A DNA stretch of 64,000 nt from the NCBI GenBank assembly GCA_021831035.1, contig JAKBNL010000003.1, forward strand, positions 96,165 through 160,164, given 5' to 3'. Below are positions 16,568 through 26,306 of the stretch, in pieces (position 1 is the first letter of the stretch; the number at the start of each line of letters is the position of its first letter). A model generated the notes under the pieces. The model saw nothing but the letters and a program-made list of their open reading frames with translations, was not told where the DNA came from and made no database searches. This DNA comes from Actinomycetes bacterium (GTDB lineage: Bacteria > Actinomycetota > Acidimicrobiia > Acidimicrobiales > RAAP-2). Made by a program: the position numbers and the translations under genes.

Positions 16568-17403
16568 GCGAGGACCCCCTTCTGGAGCATCTCGAGCGAG
16601 ATGACCACGAGGACCACGACAAAGAGTATCCGGATGGTCTTGCTGGCGGTCCGACCGAGGATCCGGGCGCCGACGGTCGCTCCGAGCAGGACCCCGGCCG
16701 CGACCGGGGCCGCGATGATGGGGTCGATCTGGCCCCGGATGAAGTAGACGCCGGCGCTGGCCGCGGCCGTCACCCCGATCATGAAGTTGCTCGTCGCCGA
16801 GGAGACCTTCATCGGCAGGTGCATCGCGCTGTCCATGGCCGGCACCTTGAGCGCCCCCGAGCCGATGCCGAGCAGGGCGCTCACCAGACCGGCCGCGTAC
16901 ATGATCGACAGGCCCAGCTTGGTGCCGACGACCTTGTAGGCGATCTCGCGTCCCTCGGCGAGGTCGTGGTAGGAGCCGTGCAGGTTGAAGTAGTTGGCGA
17001 TCCGGTCGTTCGACACCGTGAGCGGCGCGTCCACGTGCCGGCGCCGGAAGGTCGTGACCGAGGAGTAGGCGAGGATGAGCCCGAAGAAGACGAACAAGAA
17101 CCGCACGGGCAGGAGCGTCGTGAGGTAGGCCCCGGTCAGTGCCCCGGTCGTCGTGGCGACCTCGAGGAACATCCCGGCGCGCAGGTTGGCCATCCGGTCG
17201 CGGACGTAGGCCGCCGCCGCACCGCTCGAGGTGGCGATCACCGAGACGATGCTCGCCCCGATGGCCAGGCGGATGTCGACGTGGTAGAGCAGCGTGAGGA
17301 CCGGGACGATCACGACCCCGCCCCCGAGGCCGACGAGCGACCCCAGGACCCCCGCCGCCACCGAGATGAGGGCCAGGGAGACCACGAAGTCCAGTGGCGT
17401 CAC
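16564..17403 (-). CDS. TauE/SafE-family sulfite/organosulfur exporter
   Basis: 279 aa with about eight hydrophobic helices. The N-terminal LVGLGGGVVIVPVLTLLYHVD and the repeated LLGIGSGALKVPAMDSAMHLPMKVSSATSNFMIG are the two TauE/SafE half-motifs. These permeases export sulfite, sulfoacetate or related anions. The setting next to SQR and the CstR operon supports disposal of sulfite or thiosulfate made during sulfide oxidation. GTG 17403 lies 6 nt after a TACAAT -10 box, so the mRNA is predicted to be leaderless; no ribosome site is present. Confidence 0.85.
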   Translation of the reverse strand: MTPLDFVVSLALISVAAGVLGSLVGLGGGVVIVPVLTLLYHVDIRLAIGASIVSVIATSSGAAAAYVRDRMANLRAGMFLEVATTTGALTGAYLTTLLPVRFLFVFFGLILAYSSVTTFRRRHVDAPLTVSNDRIANYFNLHGSYHDLAEGREIAYKVVGTKLGLSIMYAAGLVSALLGIGSGALKVPAMDSAMHLPMKVSSATSNFMIGVTAAASAGVYFIRGQIDPIIAAPVAAGVLLGATVGARILGRTASKTIRILFVVVLVVISLEMLQKGVLA

Positions 17404-17409
17404 GCGCTA

Positions 17410-17438
17410 ATTGTACGTACATTCGTCTTTACATTCAA
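17410..17438 (-). promoter_or_regulatory. tauE promoter with GntR-type operator
   Basis: On the minus strand: -35 TTGAAT (17438-17433), 17-bp spacer, -10 TACAAT (17415-17410), then TAGCGC and the GTG start at 17403. The perfect palindrome TGTACGTACA (17412-17421) overlaps the -10 box and matches the GT-N-TA-N-AC layout of GntR-family sites. The gntR gene is the third gene of this operon. Confidence 0.8.
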
Positions 17439-17820
17439 TTCACCCCACCGCACGTCCGCGCGGAGCGGCACCGACTAACGGCCGGCGCGCCCACGACGAG
17501 CTCACCGGCGGGCAGGACGCCGCGCTCGGGTTGGTGAGGTCTCTCGCGACCCGCACGAGCCGCGCCTCGTCGCGCACGAGGTCGGGCGCGACGGCGAGGC
17601 GGGCGAGGGCCGGGCCGTCGAGCCGGGCCACCGCGGCGACGCGTCGGCCCACGCTCCAGGTGGGGAGGGCGGAGGCGGTCGCCCGTGGGCCGAAGCGTCC
17701 GTACCCACCGACGTCGCCGGGGTGCAGCGGGGGTGCTTCGTCGTCGTCCTGCCACTCGGCGAGGGCGTCGAGGACCCCGGCGAGCTCGTCGACCCCGGGT
17801 ACCGCCACGGCGATCGCCAC
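17435..17820 (-). pseudogene. Broken GNAT acetyltransferase-like gene
   Basis: The first frame (GTG 17820) reads as the N-terminal half of an actinobacterial acetyltransferase-like protein: LDALAEWQDDD, LHPGDVGGYGRFGPRATA, ARLDGPALARLAVAPDLVRDEARLVRVARDLTNP. Right after DLTNP the family-like continuation ERGVLPAGELVVGAPAV appears one frame over, as if one G had been lost from CCCGGAG. Even with that repaired, the frame stops at 17435, so the C-terminal half is missing. It runs toward the tauE promoter. Family naming is from remembered pattern, not a search; a genuine 126-aa hypothetical protein is the alternative. Confidence 0.55.
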
Positions 17821-17907
17821 GGTCCCCTCTCACCGCGCGCGGCGGCGCGGGGCCGCACGGGCGCGCCGAGCGGTGCGCTCCGATCGGGTCGGGGGCGACC
17901 GGCGTGG

Positions 17908-17982
17908 TGGCGCCCCCGGCAGGACTCGAACCTGCGCACATGGCTCCGGAGGCCAATGCTCTATCCGCTGAGCTACGGGGGC
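17908..17982 (-). tRNA. tRNA-Arg(CCG)
   Basis: Cloverleaf on the minus strand: acceptor GCCCCCG paired with CGGGGGC, D-arm GCTC..GAGC, anticodon loop CTCCGGA (anticodon CCG, codon CGG), T-arm GCAGG-TTCGAAT-CCTGC, discriminator G and an encoded CCA. The anticodon stem has one T-T mismatch at its outer end and the variable loop is 4 nt. It lies between the broken acetyltransferase and lysA. Confidence 0.93.
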
Positions 17983-18052
17983 GGTCCGACAAGACTACCG
18001 GACCCGCTGGATCGTGGCTCGGGCGACACGGGGGCACCCGTAAGGTCGTCTC

Positions 18053-19324
18053 ATGGGAACCGGTCCCGTCCCGCTCTCGCTCCTACCCGATTCGGCCGAG
18101 GTGCGCGACGACGGCGTGTCGATCGGCGGGGTCGACCTCGCCGAGCTCGCCGACCGGTACTCGACCCCGCTGTTCGTCTACGACGAGGCCACCCTGCGCC
18201 ACCGGTGCGAGGAGGCGGCCGCCGCCTTCGACGACGGCGTGGCCTTCGCCTCCAAGTCCTTCCTGTGCGGGGCGGTCGCGCGACTGGCCCACGAGTCGGG
18301 CCTGTGCGTCGACGTCGCGACCGGTGGCGAGCTCGACCTGGTCCTGCGGGCCGGGGTCCCGGCCGACCGGGTCATCCTGCACGGCAATAACAAGTCCGAC
18401 GACGAGCTGGCCCGGGCCCTCGAGGCGGGCGTGCACCGGGTGGTCGTCGACAACGCCGAGGAGGTCGAGGCGCTCAGCCGTCTGCTCGCGGGTCGGTCGC
18501 TCGACGTCCTCGTGCGGGTCACCCCGGGCGTCGAGGCCCACACCCACGAGTACGTGCGCACCGGTCAGGAGGACACGAAGTTCGGCTTCTCGGTCGCCTC
18601 GGGCGCGGCCCGACGGGCTATCGAGCGCCTGGGCGCCCTCGCGGGGGTGCGCGTGCGCGGGGTCCACGCGCACATCGGCTCGCAGATCTTCGAGACGCGC
18701 GCCTTCGAGGAGTCGGTGCGGACCCTCGTCGAGTTCACCCGGGGCGACGACTTCGACGAGCTGTGCGTCGGCGGCGGGCTCGGGGTGCCCTACGTCGAGG
18801 GGGAGAGCGCGCCGTCGATCACCGAGTGGGCGGACGCCGTGCGCGCGGCCGCCGGCGACGCGGGCCTCGACCCCGCGGTGAGGGTCCTCGCCGAGCCCGG
18901 TCGCGCGCTCGTGGCCCAGTCCGCGGTCACCGTCTACCGGGTCGGCGTCGTCAAGGAGCTGGCCGTGCGGACCTACGTGGCGGTCGACGGGGGCATGAGC
19001 GACAACCCCCGGCCGGTCCTCTACGGCTCGGGCTACGAGGCGTTCGACCTCGCCCGTCCGCTCGCCGCGCGGCCGCGGCGGGTGCGCATCGTGGGCAAGC
19101 ACTGCGAGAGCGGTGACGTCCTGGTCGACGCCGGGTTCTTGCCGGTGGCCACGGGTCGCGGCGACCTCGTGGTGACCCCGGTCACCGGTGCCTACGGCTA
19201 CTCCATGGCCTCGAACTACAACCGCGTCCCCCGCCCGGCCGTCGTCGTGGTGCGCGACGGCGAGGCGCGGGTCATGCTGCGTCGCGAGACCTTCGACGAC
19301 CTCGCCCGCCTCGAGGTGGAGTGA
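18053..19324 (+). CDS. lysA: Diaminopimelate decarboxylase
   Basis: 423 aa PLP enzyme (alanine racemase-like barrel) that makes L-lysine from meso-DAP. The PLP lysine is in DDGVAFASKSFLC; HAHIGSQI, CVGGGLGV, AEPGRALVAQ and the active-site Cys in GKHCESGDVL are present, with the C-terminal GAYGYSMASNYN. The length is normal. TAAGGT (18041-18046) lies exactly 6 nt before the ATG, predicting a leaderless mRNA. It heads the lysA-hom-thrC set and partially overlaps the hom leader. Confidence 0.95.
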   Translation: MGTGPVPLSLLPDSAEVRDDGVSIGGVDLAELADRYSTPLFVYDEATLRHRCEEAAAAFDDGVAFASKSFLCGAVARLAHESGLCVDVATGGELDLVLRAGVPADRVILHGNNKSDDELARALEAGVHRVVVDNAEEVEALSRLLAGRSLDVLVRVTPGVEAHTHEYVRTGQEDTKFGFSVASGAARRAIERLGALAGVRVRGVHAHIGSQIFETRAFEESVRTLVEFTRGDDFDELCVGGGLGVPYVEGESAPSITEWADAVRAAAGDAGLDPAVRVLAEPGRALVAQSAVTVYRVGVVKELAVRTYVAVDGGMSDNPRPVLYGSGYEAFDLARPLAARPRRVRIVGKHCESGDVLVDAGFLPVATGRGDLVVTPVTGAYGYSMASNYNRVPRPAVVVVRDGEARVMLRRETFDDLARLEVE

Positions 19325-19353
19325 TCCGAAGGGGCGTGGGTTACCCTTTCACG

Positions 19354-20649
19354 ATGGAGCGAGGGGCCGTGCGCGTCGGCGTGATCGGCGCGGGCAACAT
19401 CGGTGCGGCCCTCGTGGGGATCCTCACCGACCCGAGCCGCCGTCACGCCCTGCTCGACGGGGCGACCGCTCCGCTGGAACTCGTCGGCGTGGCGGTGCGC
19501 GACCTCACCAGGGCCCACCCCGGCGTCGAGCCGGACCTGCTCACCGACGACGTGGAAGCCCTGCTCGCTAAGGACCTCGACGTCCTGGTCGAGGTGGCCG
19601 GGGGCCTCGAGCCGGCCGGGGCGTACGTGCGCGCCGCGCTCGCGCGCGGCGTCTCGGTGGTGACGGCCAACAAGGCCCTGATGGCGGCGCAGGGCAACGC
19701 CCTGGCGCGCCTCGCCCACGACCACGGCGCCGACCTCTTCTACGAGGCGGCCGTGGGCGGCGCGATCCCGATCCTGCGCGCCCTGCGCACCTCGCTCGCC
19801 GGAGAGCGCATCGGCCGGGTCCTCGGCATCGTGAACGGGACGACGAACTTCATCCTGACCCGCATGACCCAGGGGGGCTCGGACTACGCCGGCGCGCTCG
19901 CCGAGGCCCAGGCGCTCGGCTACGCCGAGGCCGACCCGCGCGCCGACGTCGAGGGGGCCGACGCCGCGGCGAAGGTGGCGATCCTCTCGTCGCTGGCCTT
20001 CGGCACGCCCCTCGCCGGGGAGGAGGTCCCCCACGAGGGAATCACCGGCGTGCGGCCGGTCGACGTCGAGTTCGCCCGACACGCCGGCTACGTCATCAAG
20101 CTACTGGCCGTCGCCGAGCGTGTGGGGGAGAGCGGGGTCTCGCGCCGCGTGCACCCCACCCTGGTGCCCCTGGCCCACCCCCTGGCGTCGGTCAGTGGGG
20201 CCACCAACGCCGTCTTCGTCGAGGGCGCCAAGGCCGGTCCACTCATGTGGCTCGGCCAGGGCGCCGGCGGCGAGCCGTCGGCGACCGCGGTCCTGGGCGA
20301 CGTGCTCGACGCCGCGCGCAACAAGGTGAGCGGTCGCCACGACGCGCCCTTCAGCGGGGACCGCACGCTCCAGCTCGTGGAGGCCGGCGACCTCACGAGC
20401 GCCTACTACCTCTCGGTCGACGTGATCGACCGGCCGGGCGTCCTGGCCGAGGTGGCCGGGGTCTTCGGTCGCCACGGCGTCTCGATCCGCTCGATGGAGC
20501 AGTCGGGCCTCGCCGACGAGGCCCGACTCTCCTTCCTCACCCACGCGGCGCGCGACCGGGACGTGCGCGCGACCGTGGACGAGCTCGCCGCCCTCGCGGC
20601 GGTGGACCGGGTGGGCGCCTGCGTCCGGGTGCTCGGGGGTGCGGCGTGA
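19354..20649 (+). CDS. hom: Homoserine dehydrogenase
   Basis: 431 aa. NAD(P) motif [14 protein letters not shown], catalytic region [14 protein letters not shown], then NGTTNFIL and the substrate loop, and a C-terminal ACT domain ([27 protein letters not shown]) for feedback control by threonine. It makes homoserine from aspartate semialdehyde. I place the start at ATG 19354: TACCCT sits exactly 6 nt before it (leaderless pattern) and the conserved region begins there. The track start, GTG 19321, overlaps the lysA stop and is an alternative giving 11 more residues. Confidence 0.93.
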   Translation: MERGAVRVGVIGAGNIGAALVGILTDPSRRHALLDGATAPLELVGVAVRDLTRAHPGVEPDLLTDDVEALLAKDLDVLVEVAGGLEPAGAYVRAALARGVSVVTANKALMAAQGNALARLAHDHGADLFYEAAVGGAIPILRALRTSLAGERIGRVLGIVNGTTNFILTRMTQGGSDYAGALAEAQALGYAEADPRADVEGADAAAKVAILSSLAFGTPLAGEEVPHEGITGVRPVDVEFARHAGYVIKLLAVAERVGESGVSRRVHPTLVPLAHPLASVSGATNAVFVEGAKAGPLMWLGQGAGGEPSATAVLGDVLDAARNKVSGRHDAPFSGDRTLQLVEAGDLTSAYYLSVDVIDRPGVLAEVAGVFGRHGVSIRSMEQSGLADEARLSFLTHAARDRDVRATVDELAALAAVDRVGACVRVLGGAA

Positions 20650-21683
20650 TCGGCTGGCCGGGCCTCCTGCGCCACTACGCCGAGTGGCTCGACCTCGACG
20701 GCGTCGAGGACGTGGTGACCCTCTACGAGGGCAACACGCCCCTGCTCTACGCCGAGCGGGTCTCCGAGCGCGTCGGCGCCCACGTGTGGCTCAAGTTCGA
20801 CGGGATGAACCCGACCGGGTCGTTCAAGGACCGCGGGATGACGATGGCCATCACCAAGGCGCGCGCCCAGGGCGCGCGCACGGTGATCTGCGGCTCGACG
20901 GGCAACACCTCGGCCGCCGCGGCGGCCTACGCCGCGCGCGCGCAGATGGACTGCGTGGTCCTGGTCCCCGAGGGTCAGATCGCCCTGGGCAAGCTCGCCC
21001 AGGCGATGGTCTACGGCGCGCGCGTGCTGCAGATCCGCGGCAACTTCGACCAGGCCCTCGACCTGGCGCGCGAGCTGTGCCAGCACCTGCCGATCACCAT
21101 CGTGAACTCGATCAACCCCGACCGGATCGAGGGCCAGAAGACGGCGGCGTTCGAGCTCGTCGACGAGCTCGGCCGCGCGCCCGACGTCGTGGCGATCCCG
21201 GTGGGCAACGCCGGCAACATCACCGCCTACTGGCGGGGCTTCACCCAGTACCACGCGGCCCGGCGCTGCGACACCCTGCCGCGCATGTGGGGCTTCCAGG
21301 CGGCCGGCGCCGCGCCGATCGTCCTCGGCCACCCGGTGGCGAACCCCGAGACGATCGCCACGGCGATCCGCATCGGCAACCCGGCCAGCTGGGTGCGGGC
21401 CCTGGAGGTGGTCCACGAGTCCCACGGCGACATCCGGGCCGTCACCGACGAGGAGATCCTCGAGGCGTACGGCTTCGTCGCGCGCCACGAGTCCGTCTTC
21501 TGCGAGCCGGCCTCGGCGGCGTCGGTGGCGGGGCTGTTCAAGTACGGCGCCCCGGCCGGCTCGACGGTGGTCTGCGTGCTCACCGGCAACGGGCTGAAGG
21601 ACCCCGACACCGCCGTGGCCCACACGCGCGCCCCCGAGGTCGTCGACGCCACGCTGCCCGCGCTGCTCGGGGTGCTGGGCTAG
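20646..21683 (+). CDS. thrC: Threonine synthase
   Basis: 345 aa, fold-type II PLP enzyme. The PLP lysine motif [26 protein letters not shown] and the PLP-phosphate loop [14 protein letters not shown] are present. It converts O-phosphohomoserine to threonine. It is the short bacterial form common in actinobacteria. The GTG start overlaps the hom stop (GTGA). No thrB follows, although thrB usually stands between thrC and rho in related gene orders; homoserine kinase must lie elsewhere. Confidence 0.93.
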   Translation: MIGWPGLLRHYAEWLDLDGVEDVVTLYEGNTPLLYAERVSERVGAHVWLKFDGMNPTGSFKDRGMTMAITKARAQGARTVICGSTGNTSAAAAAYAARAQMDCVVLVPEGQIALGKLAQAMVYGARVLQIRGNFDQALDLARELCQHLPITIVNSINPDRIEGQKTAAFELVDELGRAPDVVAIPVGNAGNITAYWRGFTQYHAARRCDTLPRMWGFQAAGAAPIVLGHPVANPETIATAIRIGNPASWVRALEVVHESHGDIRAVTDEEILEAYGFVARHESVFCEPASAASVAGLFKYGAPAGSTVVCVLTGNGLKDPDTAVAHTRAPEVVDATLPALLGVLG

Positions 21684-21694
21684 CGACGGGGGTG

Positions 21695-21723
21695 TTGGCG
21701 ACCCCTCGCCGACCCGCTACAAT
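21695..21723 (+). promoter_or_regulatory. rho promoter
   Basis: -35 TTGGCG (21695-21700), 17-bp spacer, -10 TACAAT (21718-21723). It starts right after thrC and leaves a leader of about 100 nt before rho, which is long for this genome. Confidence 0.75.
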
Positions 21724-21766
21724 GGTGACGTCGTCCGCTCGGCTCCGCCGAACTGCGGTGTTCTTC

Positions 21767-21786
21767 CGAGACGACTTCTCGTTTTT
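21767..21786 (+). terminator. Terminator-like hairpin in the rho leader (possible attenuator)
   Basis: CGAGA-CGACT-TCTCG followed by TTTTT, inside the untranslated leader of rho. The stem is only 5 bp, but a T5 tract is rare in this GC-rich sequence. It lies between the rho promoter and the ribosome site GAAAGGA, the right place to adjust rho expression. Attenuation is inferred. Confidence 0.5.
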
Positions 21787-21833
21787 CTCCTCGGCCCTGG
21801 CGTACCCCCGCCGGCGGTGAGAAAGGATCATGC

Positions 21834-23477
21834 ATGGCTGTCAAGCCCTCCCCAGACCGCGCGGACCTCGAATCCAAGACGCGTGAGGACCTCCAGACGA
21901 TCGCCAAGGTGAAGGGGGTCGACGTCTCGACCCGGGCCACCAAGTCGGCCCTCATCGAGGCGATCATGGGCACCGACGCGCCCGCGACGGCCAGCCGGGC
22001 GGTGCGCTCGCGGCGCACCGTGGCCACGCCCGAGGACTTCGAGACGCTCCTGGGCGAGTTCGACGCCGACGCACCGAGCGTCGGTTCGGCTCCCTCGGCC
22101 CGCGAGGCCGTCGCCGCGCCCGTCCCGGCGGGCGGGGCCCGCCCGGCCGACGGCCCGACGGAGCCCTCCGCCAACGGCGACGGGGGCGCGGGGCGCACGC
22201 ACGCCCCCAACCGGCCCGACCGCCAGCCCCGCGACTTCAACGAGTCGGGCTCGCGCAACCGGCGCAACCGGCGCAACCGTGGTCGCGAGCGCTTCGGGGG
22301 CGACGCGATGCCCAACGCCGACCAGCCCTACGCCGGTGATCTGATCGAGGTCGAGGGTCTGCTCGACCTGCGCGACGACGGTTACGGGTTCTTGCGCACG
22401 CGGGGGTATCACCCGTCGCCCAACGACGTCTACGTCTCGATCAACATGGTGCGCCGCTACGGCCTGCGCAAGGGCGACTCCGTCACCGGCGGCTTCCGGC
22501 CGGCCGCCTCGAACGAGAAGTACCCGGCGCTGCTGCGCGTGGACAAGGTCGCCGGGTTCGATCCCGAGGTCGCCAAGATGCGACCGCGCTTCGAGGACCT
22601 GACGCCGCTGTTCCCCGACGAGAAGCTCCGCCTCGAGACCAACGAGGGCAAGACCGACCTCACGCCGCGGATCGTCGACCTGCTGGCCCCGATCGGCAAG
22701 GGCCAGCGTGGCCTCATCGTCTCGCCGCCCAAGGCCGGCAAGACGACGGTCATGAAGCAGATCGCCCAGTCGATCGAGGCCAACAACCCCGAGGTGCACC
22801 TGATGGTGCTGCTCGTCGACGAGCGGCCCGAGGAGGTCACCGACCTGCGCCGCTCGGTGCACGGAGAGGTCATCTCCTCCACCTTCGACCGGCCGGCCGA
22901 GGAGCACACCCACGTCGCCGAGCTCGCGATCGAGCGGGCCAAGCGGCTCGTGGAGCAGCAGAAGGACGTCGTCATCATCCTCGACGGCATCACCCGTCTC
23001 GCCCGCGCCTACAACCTGGCCGCCCCGGCGACCGGACGCATCATGTCCGGTGGCGTGGACTCGGGCGCCCTCTACCCGCCCAAGAAGTTCTTCGGCGCCG
23101 CGCGCAACATCGAAGAGGGCGGCTCGCTGACGATCCTCGCCAGTGCGCTCGTCGAGACGGGTTCGAAGATGGACGAGGTCATCTTCGAGGAGTTCAAGGG
23201 CACCGGCAACATGGAGCTGCGCCTCGACCGGCGCCTGGCCGAGCGCCGCCTCTACCCGGCCATCGACGTGAACGGCTCGTCCACCCGCAAAGAGGAGCTC
23301 CTCTTCAGCCGCGAGGCCCTGCCCCAGGTCTGGCGGCTGCGCCGGGTCCTCAACGGACTGGCGGCCGAGGGCCGCGAGGCGGCCGGGCTGGAGCTGTTGA
23401 TCGACCGGCTGAAGACCACCCGGTCCAACGAGGAGTTCCTCGCCGAGATCGCCAAGGGCCCGTCGCCCACGAGCTGA
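21834..23477 (+). CDS. rho: Transcription termination factor Rho
   Basis: 547 aa hexameric RNA helicase. The N-terminus has a SAP-like helix region ([33 protein letters not shown]), then an insert of about 100 residues rich in Arg, Asn, Gly and Pro ([14 protein letters not shown]) as in actinobacterial Rho. The RNA-binding cold-shock fold follows ([28 protein letters not shown]), then the ATPase with Walker [24 protein letters not shown] and the Q/R loops. ATG 21834 has GAAAGGA 6 nt upstream; a second ATG at 21830 is out of frame. Confidence 0.95.
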   Translation: MAVKPSPDRADLESKTREDLQTIAKVKGVDVSTRATKSALIEAIMGTDAPATASRAVRSRRTVATPEDFETLLGEFDADAPSVGSAPSAREAVAAPVPAGGARPADGPTEPSANGDGGAGRTHAPNRPDRQPRDFNESGSRNRRNRRNRGRERFGGDAMPNADQPYAGDLIEVEGLLDLRDDGYGFLRTRGYHPSPNDVYVSINMVRRYGLRKGDSVTGGFRPAASNEKYPALLRVDKVAGFDPEVAKMRPRFEDLTPLFPDEKLRLETNEGKTDLTPRIVDLLAPIGKGQRGLIVSPPKAGKTTVMKQIAQSIEANNPEVHLMVLLVDERPEEVTDLRRSVHGEVISSTFDRPAEEHTHVAELAIERAKRLVEQQKDVVIILDGITRLARAYNLAAPATGRIMSGGVDSGALYPPKKFFGAARNIEEGGSLTILASALVETGSKMDEVIFEEFKGTGNMELRLDRRLAERRLYPAIDVNGSSTRKEELLFSREALPQVWRLRRVLNGLAAEGREAAGLELLIDRLKTTRSNEEFLAEIAKGPSPTS

Positions 23478-23511
23478 GCCCCGCTAGACTGTCCCTTCGC
23501 TAAGGAGCGCT

Positions 23512-23733
23512 ATGAAGTCCGACATCCACCCGCACTACGGCCCGGCGAGCGTGACCTGCTCGTGCGGCAACACCTTCACCGTGGGCTCGACCAAGTCCGA
23601 ACTGCACGTGGAGCTGTGCAACGAGTGCCACCCGTTCTTCACCGGCAAGCAGAAGCTCGTCGACACCGGTGGTCGCGTCGAGCGGTTCCAGCGCCGCTAC
23701 GCGCAAAAGGCCAAGCCGCGCACCAAGCCCTGA
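23512..23733 (+). CDS. rpmE: 50S ribosomal protein L31 (zinc type)
   Basis: 73 aa. [22 protein letters not shown] followed by [13 protein letters not shown] gives the CxC...CxxC zinc ligands of the C+ form of L31. AAGGAG stands 6 nt before the ATG. The gene sits between rho and prfA, the conserved order. Because it is the zinc-bound version, a zinc-free paralogue may exist elsewhere for zinc starvation. Confidence 0.97.
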   Translation: MKSDIHPHYGPASVTCSCGNTFTVGSTKSELHVELCNECHPFFTGKQKLVDTGGRVERFQRRYAQKAKPRTKP

Positions 23734-23746
23734 ACGCCGTCGAGGC

Positions 23747-24826
23747 GTGCGCTCCCTGGACGAGACCCTCGACGCACTCTCCGACGAGTTGCGCGCGGTC
23801 GAAGAGGAGTTGGCCCAACCCGACGTCGCCGACGACCGCGCGCGCCTGCGCGACCTCTCGCGTCGTCACAAGGAGCTGACCGAGGTCACCACGACCTGGA
23901 GCGAGCTGCGCACGGCGCGCGAGGACCTGGTGACCGCGCGCGAGATGCTCACCGAGTCCGAGGGGGCCGAGCGCGAGCTGTGGCGCGACGAGGTCGACGA
24001 CGCCGAGTCGCGCATCGCCAGCCTCGAGGAGCGCCTCGAGACCCTCCTGCTGCCCCACGACCCCAACGAGGGTCGCAACGTGATCATGGAGATCCGCGGC
24101 GCCGAGGGCGGTGAGGAGGCCAACCTCTTCGCAGCCGACCTCGCCTCGATGTACAAGCGCTACGCGGCCCTGCGCGGGTGGCGGGTCGAGACGATCGAGG
24201 AGCGCCCGAGCGACCAGGGCGGGCTCGACGGGGCCACCTATCTCATCAAGGGCGAGGACGCCTGGAGCCGCCTGCAGTTCGAGGCCGGGGTCCACCGGGT
24301 CCAGCGCGTCCCGGTCACCGAGGCCAAGGGGCGGGTCCACACCTCGTCGGCGACGGTCACCGTGCTGCCCGAGGCCGAGGAGGTCGACGTCGAGATCAAC
24401 CCCAACGACCTCAAGATCGACGTCTACCGCTCCTCGGGCCCCGGGGGCCAGAGCGTGAACACGACCGACTCGGCGGTGCGCGTGACCCACCTGCCGACCG
24501 GCATCGTCGTGTCGATGCAGGACGAGAAGAGCCAGATCCAGAACCGGGCCAAGGCCCTCTTGGTGCTGCGCTCGCGCCTCCTCGCGGCGGCCCAGGAGGC
24601 CCAGGCGGCCGAGCTCTCGGGGATCAAGCGCTCCCAGGTCGGCGGCGGGGGGCGCAGCGAGAAGATCCGGACCTACAACTTCAAGGAGAACCGGGTGACC
24701 GACCACCGGATCAACCTCACGACCTACGCCCTCGACGCCGTCTTGAACGGTGACCTCGACCCCTACGTGGACGCCCTGCTCGCCGACAAGCGCGCCCACC
24801 AGCTCGCCGAGAGTGGCCGACGTTAG
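23747..24826 (+). CDS. prfA: Peptide chain release factor 1
   Basis: 359 aa. Recognises UAA and UAG stops. The codon-reading tripeptide is PVT in [15 protein letters not shown] (PxT marks RF1, not RF2), and the catalytic GGQ is in [16 protein letters not shown]. The N-terminal coiled domain starts [25 protein letters not shown] 23747 is chosen by length and alignment to this helix; the track start 23669 lies inside rpmE. It overlaps prmC by 14 bp. Confidence 0.95.
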   Translation: MRSLDETLDALSDELRAVEEELAQPDVADDRARLRDLSRRHKELTEVTTTWSELRTAREDLVTAREMLTESEGAERELWRDEVDDAESRIASLEERLETLLLPHDPNEGRNVIMEIRGAEGGEEANLFAADLASMYKRYAALRGWRVETIEERPSDQGGLDGATYLIKGEDAWSRLQFEAGVHRVQRVPVTEAKGRVHTSSATVTVLPEAEEVDVEINPNDLKIDVYRSSGPGGQSVNTTDSAVRVTHLPTGIVVSMQDEKSQIQNRAKALLVLRSRLLAAAQEAQAAELSGIKRSQVGGGGRSEKIRTYNFKENRVTDHRINLTTYALDAVLNGDLDPYVDALLADKRAHQLAESGRR

Positions 24827-25640
24827 ACCCACCCTCGTCGAGGAGCTGGTGGCGAGCGGCGTGGCCGCGCGCGAGGCCCGCTGGATCGTCGAGGAGTACG
24901 CCGTGGGCGGCGACCCCGACGCGACCGCGGCGGTGCACGCCGCCGCGCGGCGCCGGCTCGACGGCGAGCCCCTGCAGTACGTGCTCGGCCACTGGCCGTT
25001 CCGCGGCCTCGACCTCGACCTCGACCCCCGGGTCCTGATCCCCCGGCCCGAGACCGAGGAGCTGGTCGAGCACGCGCTCGTCGAGCTCGCCCGCATCGAC
25101 GTGACGGCCCCGGTCGTGCTCGACCTCGGGTGCGGGTCGGGCGCTATCGGCCTCGCGATCGCGACGGAGCTGGTCGCGCGCGGCGTGCGCGCCCGCGTCG
25201 TGGGCGTCGACGCCTCCGAGGGGGCCCTCACGGTCGCGCGCGCCAACGCCCGCAAGCACGGTCTCGCCGAGGTCTCGTTCGTGCGCTCGGACTGGTTCGA
25301 CGGCCTCGACGCGTCCCTGCGCGGCCGGGTCCACCTCGTCGCCGCGAACCCGCCCTACGTGGGCGCCGAGGAGCTGGCCGGGCTCGACCCGGTCCTCGCC
25401 CACGAGCCCCGGCGCGCACTGGTCGCCGCCGACCACGGGGGCGTCACCGGCTTCGCCGACGTGGCCGCGATCGTTGCCGCCGCGCCGGCGTGGCTCGCCC
25501 CGGGCGGCGCGCTCGTGCTCGAGCACGGCGACCGTCAGGGCCCGGCGGCCCTCGCCGCGGCCCGCGCCGCCGGCCTCGAGGCGTTCGACCGGCGCGACCT
25601 CGCCGGGCGCGACCGCGTGCTGGTCGCGAGGCGGGCGTGA
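24813..25640 (+). CDS. prmC: Release factor glutamine methyltransferase
   Basis: 275 aa. Methylates the GGQ glutamine of release factors. An N-terminal helical domain ([21 protein letters not shown]) precedes a Rossmann domain with [13 protein letters not shown] and the catalytic NPPY ([13 protein letters not shown]). The start GTG 24813 lies within the end of prfA. The next gene starts by a GTGA overlap, so prfA-prmC-tsaC is one unit. Confidence 0.93.
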   Translation: MADVRPTLVEELVASGVAAREARWIVEEYAVGGDPDATAAVHAAARRRLDGEPLQYVLGHWPFRGLDLDLDPRVLIPRPETEELVEHALVELARIDVTAPVVLDLGCGSGAIGLAIATELVARGVRARVVGVDASEGALTVARANARKHGLAEVSFVRSDWFDGLDASLRGRVHLVAANPPYVGAEELAGLDPVLAHEPRRALVAADHGGVTGFADVAAIVAAAPAWLAPGGALVLEHGDRQGPAALAAARAAGLEAFDRRDLAGRDRVLVARRA

Positions 25641-26242
25641 GACGCCTCACCCTCGACGAGGCCGTCGCGGCCCTCGCGGCCGGTGCGGTGGTCGCGGTGC
25701 CCACCGACACCGTCTACGGGCTCGCCGCCCGGCTCGACCGGCCCGAGGCGATCGAGGCCGTCTTCACGCTCAAGCGTCGGCCCGAGGCGGTCGCCCTGCC
25801 GGTCCTCGTCGCGTCGACCGAGGCGCTGGGGCCACTCGGGGTCGAGCTCGGGCCCGTCGGCCGGCGCCTGGCCGAGCGCTACTGGCCCGGGGCCCTCACC
25901 CTGGTGGTGACGGCCCCCGAGGAGCTGGCCGCGCGCGTGCACGCGCGCTCTCACACCCTCGGGGTGCGCGTCCCGGCCGACCCGACCGTGGCCGCGCTGC
26001 TCGAGCGCACCGGGCCCCTCGCCGTCACCAGCGCGAACGAGCACGGCGAGCCGCCCTGCACCAGTGCGGCGGACGTCGCGGCCGTCTTCGCCGGACCTGA
26101 CGCGCTGGCCGGCGTGCTCGACGGCGGCGTGCGCGCCGCCGTCGTCTCCACCGTGGTGGACCTCTCGGAGGGCGAGGTGCGCGTCCTGCGCGCGGGGGCC
26201 CTCGGCGCCGAGGCCATCCTCGCGGCGCTCGCGGCCGACTGA
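25637..26242 (+). CDS. tsaC: L-threonylcarbamoyladenylate synthase (TsaC/Sua5 family)
   Basis: 201 aa YrdC-domain protein that makes the activated intermediate for t6A37 of tRNA. It has AVPTDTVYGLAA, FTLKRRPEAVALPVLV, YWPGALTLVV, VRVPADPTVAALL and AVTSANEHGEPP. Only the YrdC domain is present (no Sua5 C-terminal domain). It normally follows prmC in actinobacteria, as here. Confidence 0.92.
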   Translation: MRRLTLDEAVAALAAGAVVAVPTDTVYGLAARLDRPEAIEAVFTLKRRPEAVALPVLVASTEALGPLGVELGPVGRRLAERYWPGALTLVVTAPEELAARVHARSHTLGVRVPADPTVAALLERTGPLAVTSANEHGEPPCTSAADVAAVFAGPDALAGVLDGGVRAAVVSTVVDLSEGEVRVLRAGALGAEAILAALAAD

Positions 26243-26306
26243 GGCGCACGGCGGGACTCGACGACCGACCCCGGCGTCGGTACGCTGCGCCACGGGGGAG
26301 GTCGAG

